This document shows positions 59,800-64,000 of a stretch of DNA of 64,000 nucleotides, piece by piece. The notes below the pieces were generated by a model. It did no database searches, had not been told where the DNA came from, and was given only the letters and a program-made list of their open reading frames with translations. Position numbers and translations under genes: made by a program. The number at the start of each line of letters is the position of its first letter. Position 1 is the stretch's first letter. The stretch comes from Aplectana chamaeleonis (Eukaryota > Nematoda > Chromadorea > Rhabditida > Cosmocercidae): positions 248,001 to 312,000 of the forward strand of contig JAPDOI010000426.1 in NCBI GenBank assembly GCA_029168955.1, read 5' to 3'.

Positions 59800-62600
59800 C
59801 CGTAAGGAAGGATTTCAATGGTATGGTCAAGGAGTTTGGCTCAACGTCGTGCCGGAATGCATTCGTACGACTGCGGGATCACAGAGGATTCAATCTGTGG
59901 ATAGTGAGTGCTCATGCGCCCACTGAAACCGCCGAAGACAATTCGAAGGATGCGTTTTATGAGGAACTCAATACGTTGCTGGCCAGGATACCTTGTCAAC
60001 ATGCTGTTGTCGTGGGGATTGACGCAAATGCGAAGATGGGACTTGATCAGGAATCCGAAGTACTCGGTAAATGGTTCTACCCAGTGGAGCAAACATCGGA
60101 CAATGGCTACCGCCTTGTCGACTTTTGTGAACGCAGTGGTCTGATTATTGCATCGACATTCAAGAGGAATCATCGCCGCCATCAGCTTACGTGGCAGGGA
60201 CCAACCCGGCTATCTCCAGAAGAGCAGCGGAAGCTGAAGATGACAACTTTGAAACTACAGCTTGACTATGTCCTGACGAGGAATATTCCAGTATCGGACA
60301 TTCGAAGATCTAGAGCTGTGTGGGATGTCGCATTCGATTCGGATCACCGTCCTGTTCTGTTGAACTTCACTGCGAGGATTCATAAGAGGAAGCGAGGGGC
60401 TCAGCCTCTCCAGAGGATTGACATGACAAGTCTCAGAGATGAAGAGTGCAGAAGGAATTTCCGACAACGTGTTTCTATTCACATCGGAGTATGGACTAAG
60501 AAGAAACTTTGCGACGCGGATTCTTTTGTCTGGTGCATCCAGGACGCTTCGGAAGAGGCACTCCCGGTTGTACAGCCTAAGAAGAAGTTCGCCTACGTCT
60601 CAGAAGAAACAACATCTACCTACAACAGAGTATGTGCTCTCCGAACTGCAGGAAACTTCGTGGAGGAGAAGCGTCTGAGGAGGAAGTTGCGTCGGCAGCT
60701 TCAAAGTGACCGCGAACGAGAGTGGACGTGTAGAGCTAAGGAGTTCGAGAAGGCTTGGGAGGATAAGAATCCGAAGAAAGCCTACACGTTGCTGCGACAG
60801 TATAGCGGGAAGATGAAGAGATGTTCTCCTGTCTTGAACACTACCAATGGAGTTGCAGTTGGTGATGCGACGCTGCCAATATGGAAGGATTACTTCAGTT
60901 CACTACTGAATCGTCCAGCGCCATCAGTACCTGAGCTCCCGCATGTTCAGAGAGCACATTACGATGTCAGTGAGGAACCGCCGACTGAGTCTGAAGTTTT
61001 GGATTGTGTCCGGAAAATGAAGAATGGAAAGGCAGGTGGAGATGACAACATCACTGCTGAAATGCTGAAAGCTCTTCCTCCGTCTGGGATTCGTGAAATG
61101 ACCAACACCATCCGTGCCATATGGATGAGCGAAAGGATACCCGATTCGTGGAGACATGCGATCATCGTACCTCTTCACAAGAAGCTATCCGTCACGGATC
61201 CTAAGAACTACAGAGGAATCTCTCTACTCCGTGTCATGTACAAGGTTTTAGAACGTATCATTCTCGAGCGACTTATCAAACATCGTGAAGGAACGACCAG
61301 AGATGAGCAAGCCGGTTTTCGACCTGGAAGATCGACCATCGACCAAGTGTTCGTCGTGAGAAGAGTAATTGAATCGTGGCAGAGGTTTTCGAAGCCATTA
61401 CAGCTTGCTTTTTTGGACTTTGAAGCCGCGTTCGACTCTCCTCATCGTGATCGATTGCTCAATGCTCTGCGAGCAGATGGAGTCCCGGAAAAGTATGTTC
61501 GGTTAATCGAGGACATGAACAAAGGAACAACAGCAGCAGTTCGTACACCTGTCGGATTTACGTCAGCTTTCGAGGTGAAAACAGGAGTAAGGCAAGGAGC
61601 CGTTGCAGGACCTTTTCTTTTCAACTTCGCCGTTGATGACATCATGCGTAGAGTTGCAGAACGGTTTCCTGCGGATGTGATCCTAACACCATCAGGACGC
61701 TCCCTTGTCGACCTGGAGTACGCCGACGACATTGTGTTATTCGCTGAAAACAACGCAAAACTGCAAAGGATTGTGAACCTCGTTTCGAAGTATGCCGCAG
61801 CCTATGGACTTCGTCTTCGTCCCGACAAATGCAAGCAGATGTGGGTCTCTCAGAGGCCTTCAACTGGAGTTTGTGTGGACGGACAACGTATCGAACTGGT
61901 GGACGATTTCTGTTATTTGGGCTGTTTGCTGAAGAACGATGGTAGTTATGCAGCGGATATTCGACAACGATGTGCGAAAGCTACGTCTGCATTCAATTCT
62001 CTAACCAAGTGTTTGTGGTCTACCACCATCGCGAAGGAAGTCAAGTTGCGCGTCTACCTATCCGCTATTCGCCCTATCATGATGTACGGATCGGAGACGT
62101 GGGCAGCACCGAAAACGCAGATGGAAAGGTTGGATTGCACGGAGAGGAAGCTTTTTAGGCGTTTGCTTGGATATTTCTGGCCGCGTGTATGCCATAACGA
62201 AGACCTCTACAAGGAAATCGACGCAGTACATCAACGCTTGACACGAGGGAGGTGCCAGCATCTCCTAACGCCATCTCAAGCAGCAATGGAAAGTCGACTT
62301 CGACTGCTCGGGCATATACTAAGAAGAACGCCGGATCGTCTCGTACAACACGCTTTAAAAATGCTTCCAAATCCTGTCTGGAAACGGCCACCTGGGCGTA
62401 GGCGAAAGTTCTGGACGGATGTGGTTAAAGAGGATTTAAAGTCACTCGGCATCGAAAGACAGTTCAGCCGCGATGTTTCGTTTCGCAGGAAATGGAATAG
62501 TGACAGCTGGATGGAATGTGTTCAAATTGTGGCTGAAGACCGTGAAAAATGGACACGGCTGACTACTAGGACGGCACACCTCGGTGAAGATGCGGAATGA
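59781..62600 (+). CDS. RTE copy 2: endonuclease and reverse transcriptase, 939-codon frame
   Basis: A single long frame. Endonuclease blocks: 'LWIVSAHAPTE', 'VVGIDANAKMG', 'QLDYVLTRN' and 'DSDHRPVLLNF'. RT blocks: 'GKAGGDDNITAEML', 'NYRGISLLRVMYKVLERII', 'AGFRPGRSTIDQVFVVRR', 'LAFLDFEAAFDSPH', 'GVRQGAVAGPFLFNFAV' and 'VDLEYADDIVLF' (YADD 61,719-61,730). These are followed by 'DFCYLGCLLKNDGSY' and a basic C-terminus 'WKRPPGRRRKFWTDVV'. All RT catalytic residues are intact. The first ~55 codons of the endonuclease, including the Glu-bearing QETR block, are in the preceding frame. RTE proteins nick the target and reverse-transcribe from the 3' end of their RNA. Confidence 0.93.
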   Translation: MGGCAIAVRKDFNGMVKEFGSTSCRNAFVRLRDHRGFNLWIVSAHAPTETAEDNSKDAFYEELNTLLARIPCQHAVVVGIDANAKMGLDQESEVLGKWFYPVEQTSDNGYRLVDFCERSGLIIASTFKRNHRRHQLTWQGPTRLSPEEQRKLKMTTLKLQLDYVLTRNIPVSDIRRSRAVWDVAFDSDHRPVLLNFTARIHKRKRGAQPLQRIDMTSLRDEECRRNFRQRVSIHIGVWTKKKLCDADSFVWCIQDASEEALPVVQPKKKFAYVSEETTSTYNRVCALRTAGNFVEEKRLRRKLRRQLQSDREREWTCRAKEFEKAWEDKNPKKAYTLLRQYSGKMKRCSPVLNTTNGVAVGDATLPIWKDYFSSLLNRPAPSVPELPHVQRAHYDVSEEPPTESEVLDCVRKMKNGKAGGDDNITAEMLKALPPSGIREMTNTIRAIWMSERIPDSWRHAIIVPLHKKLSVTDPKNYRGISLLRVMYKVLERIILERLIKHREGTTRDEQAGFRPGRSTIDQVFVVRRVIESWQRFSKPLQLAFLDFEAAFDSPHRDRLLNALRADGVPEKYVRLIEDMNKGTTAAVRTPVGFTSAFEVKTGVRQGAVAGPFLFNFAVDDIMRRVAERFPADVILTPSGRSLVDLEYADDIVLFAENNAKLQRIVNLVSKYAAAYGLRLRPDKCKQMWVSQRPSTGVCVDGQRIELVDDFCYLGCLLKNDGSYAADIRQRCAKATSAFNSLTKCLWSTTIAKEVKLRVYLSAIRPIMMYGSETWAAPKTQMERLDCTERKLFRRLLGYFWPRVCHNEDLYKEIDAVHQRLTRGRCQHLLTPSQAAMESRLRLLGHILRRTPDRLVQHALKMLPNPVWKRPPGRRRKFWTDVVKEDLKSLGIERQFSRDVSFRRKWNSDSWMECVQIVAEDREKWTRLTTRTAHLGEDAE

Positions 62601-62873
62601 CCGCGTCAGGCGAAAGCCAACCGATTAAGTCAAGTAAGTCAGTAATGGTCGTAAGTTATTCAAAAACTAGTTGAAAATTCGGATGCTTACTCGGAAATGC
62701 GAATGCATTTTCGGATGGCTCATCCGATTCGAGTAGGGGACGACTTTTTCTATTCAGTTGTAAAATTGATACCGCAATATTCCTTCTTCGAGAGCTAGTG
62801 ACGAATGTCCATGTGTACTGTTCACAACAATCGCCGCGGACTGTCGGAAAACGACTGTATGTAGGTACCCTTA

Positions 62874-63008
62874 GGGGTTAAGCATAGTGCCAAAAGAGAC
62901 CGGCGCGGCCTAATGATGGAGAGCCGTATTGTTAGGTCGCCGCGATCTATCAATACGGCTCTCCATCATCAAGCCGCGCCGCGCCCTGTTGGCACTCTGC
63001 TCAACCCC
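62874..63008. mobile_element. 135-bp MITE, TIR GGGGTTRAGCA, TSD TTA
   Basis: Ends GGGGTTAAGCATAGTGCC and inverse GGGGTTGAGCAGAGTGCC, flanked by TTA at 62,871-62,873 and 63,009-63,011. Almost fully palindromic, with 'gatggagagccgtattg' in both arms. Confidence 0.8.
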
Positions 63009-63011
63009 TTA

Positions 63012-64000
63012 GGCATGCGATTTTCTCCTATGGCGCAGTGCTTGTGAGAATCGGCTTTGGCAGATTACGCACAAGTTTTTTGCCGTCCTCTCTTTTTCCA
63101 AAGATGTCATCATAAAGGTGTTCTTAACGCTTTGCTGCTATAGAAACGCATTCAGAGCATTATGGAGCCATTAGCCAGTGCAGAAAGGGAGTCTATCTTA
63201 TTCTGACTCCTTTTCAAAGTGGGAAGTACTGTGTTTAGGAGGTTTGCTTCAGGTTCAGAACGTGATTTAACGTTTTGTTCTCCAATACAGCCCTCTTTGG
63301 TATCGAACAATCCATAAAAGCACGTTTTGAGGGAAAGTTTCGTTCGATTTGGTGTGGTTATGGGAATGAGTAAGCTCTGGAGGTAGGCACGCAGCCACTA
63401 TTTTTATTAGTACACCTCGCAGGGGTTCTGAATCAGTTGCATACAGGGCACGCTTAAATCGTAGCTAATTTTTTAATGCTTCGCGCAGATAATTTGATGA
63501 AGTAGAGCTTAATAGCAAAAAACTTCAGAAAGCTTTCGATTCCCTTAAGAAAATTCCAAAAAAAGTGGCGGGAAGCATGGTCCCTGTTAAAAAAAGATTT
63601 CGCAACGTCGGGAATGGATTTTTTTGCACTTCTCAAATAAATAAAGTCCTTCTGTCTTTCCTATATCGCGTTTTCGGTTCACGGAGCCGTCTCCATGAGT
63701 CTGTAATAATATTATTGCGCGAGATGGAGGTGTCAAACCTTGCGAGCTACCTTGACTTGGTTCAAGCAAGCAATCCTGGAGGAAATCAGGTAAAGAGGGT
63801 TCTTTTGTGCGGGCAATACTCATCAAGAAAACGTCCTCATTACTAAAATCTTCGACTCTGGGTAGGAACTTTTGACGGTAACACGACCCAGGGATTGAAG
63901 TCGCCGATTTCTCATTGTCAATATTGAGTGCTGGGTAGTTCGATCCTGCCAGAGGATTATGGGCTCGGTGCAACTTGTATTTGCTAAGAGAATGATACTC
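63012..64000. other. Unassigned stretch with one shared repeat segment
   Basis: 63,660-63,780 resembles 33,690-33,835 ('attatt..cgc..gatggaggt..tcaa' and 'cttggttcaa'), so a relative of TTAA element P1 may lie here. Its ends were not found. Otherwise nothing recognised. Confidence 0.35.

Larger units (their letters stand above)
59457..62640 (+). mobile_element. RTE-type retrotransposon copy 2, nearly intact
   Basis: Bounded by the perfect 9-bp duplication AGTAATGGT at 59,448-59,456 and 62,641-62,649. The 3' end AAGTCAAGTAAGTC is identical to copy 1. The 5' end is about 115 bases shorter than in copy 1, consistent with 5' truncation during target-primed reverse transcription. One frameshift near 59,715 is the only coding defect seen. 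Confidence 0.92.

Overview
The window looks like nematode nuclear DNA. The basis is short introns (one of 47 nt), poly-T plus TTTTCAG-type splice acceptors, AATAAA poly(A) signals, and RTE and CR1-like non-LTR retrotransposons together with Tc1-like and many short inverted-repeat elements. A clade V (strongylid or hookworm-like) worm is my inference; no single gene proves it. There are no bacterial operons, rRNA genes or CRISPR arrays.

Layout. 1-3.3 kb: a degenerate CR1-like element on the minus strand. 4-8.3 kb: inverted-repeat elements and a candidate first exon of a host gene. 8.9-12.5 kb: a second, nearly intact CR1-like element on the plus strand. Both CR1-like proteins carry a 2A-like ribosome-skipping motif followed by a PHD-type zinc finger, endonuclease and reverse transcriptase. 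12.66-30.05 kb: a host gene that I assembled from phase-compatible exons (446 codons, or 464 with an alternative exon). Its introns hold a third CR1-like element, Harbinger-like elements, MITEs and an RTE fragment. 30-37 kb: GC-rich repeats, TTAA-target elements nested in a Harbinger-like element, and a candidate two-exon gene end.

37.2-45.7 kb is a stack of insertions. A Tc1-like element was split by an RTE, the RTE was split by a 3.7-kb inverted-terminal-repeat element, and that element contains a MITE. A TTAA-type element sits in the remaining Tc1 piece, and a second, internally deleted Tc1 copy lies beside it. The 3.7-kb element is the most unusual object here: it has a 21-bp repeat array at one end and an inverted, looser 21-bp array at the other.

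45.7-50.8 kb: another Harbinger-like copy and a broken minus-strand RTE with a further Harbinger-like copy inside it. 50.9-54.1 kb: minus-strand host exons, including a candidate two-gene operon whose downstream gene encodes only 46 residues. 55.7-58.9 kb: a GC-rich inverted-repeat element, minus-strand ORFs, and three small host genes, two of which converge tail to tail. 59.46-62.64 kb: an almost complete RTE copy with perfect target-site duplications. 62.6-64 kb: small repeats.

None of the host proteins could be named. Exon models rest on splice signals, codon flow and phase closure only. Family names for the DNA elements rest on target-site duplications and terminal repeats, because only the Tc1-like copies retain recognisable transposase.
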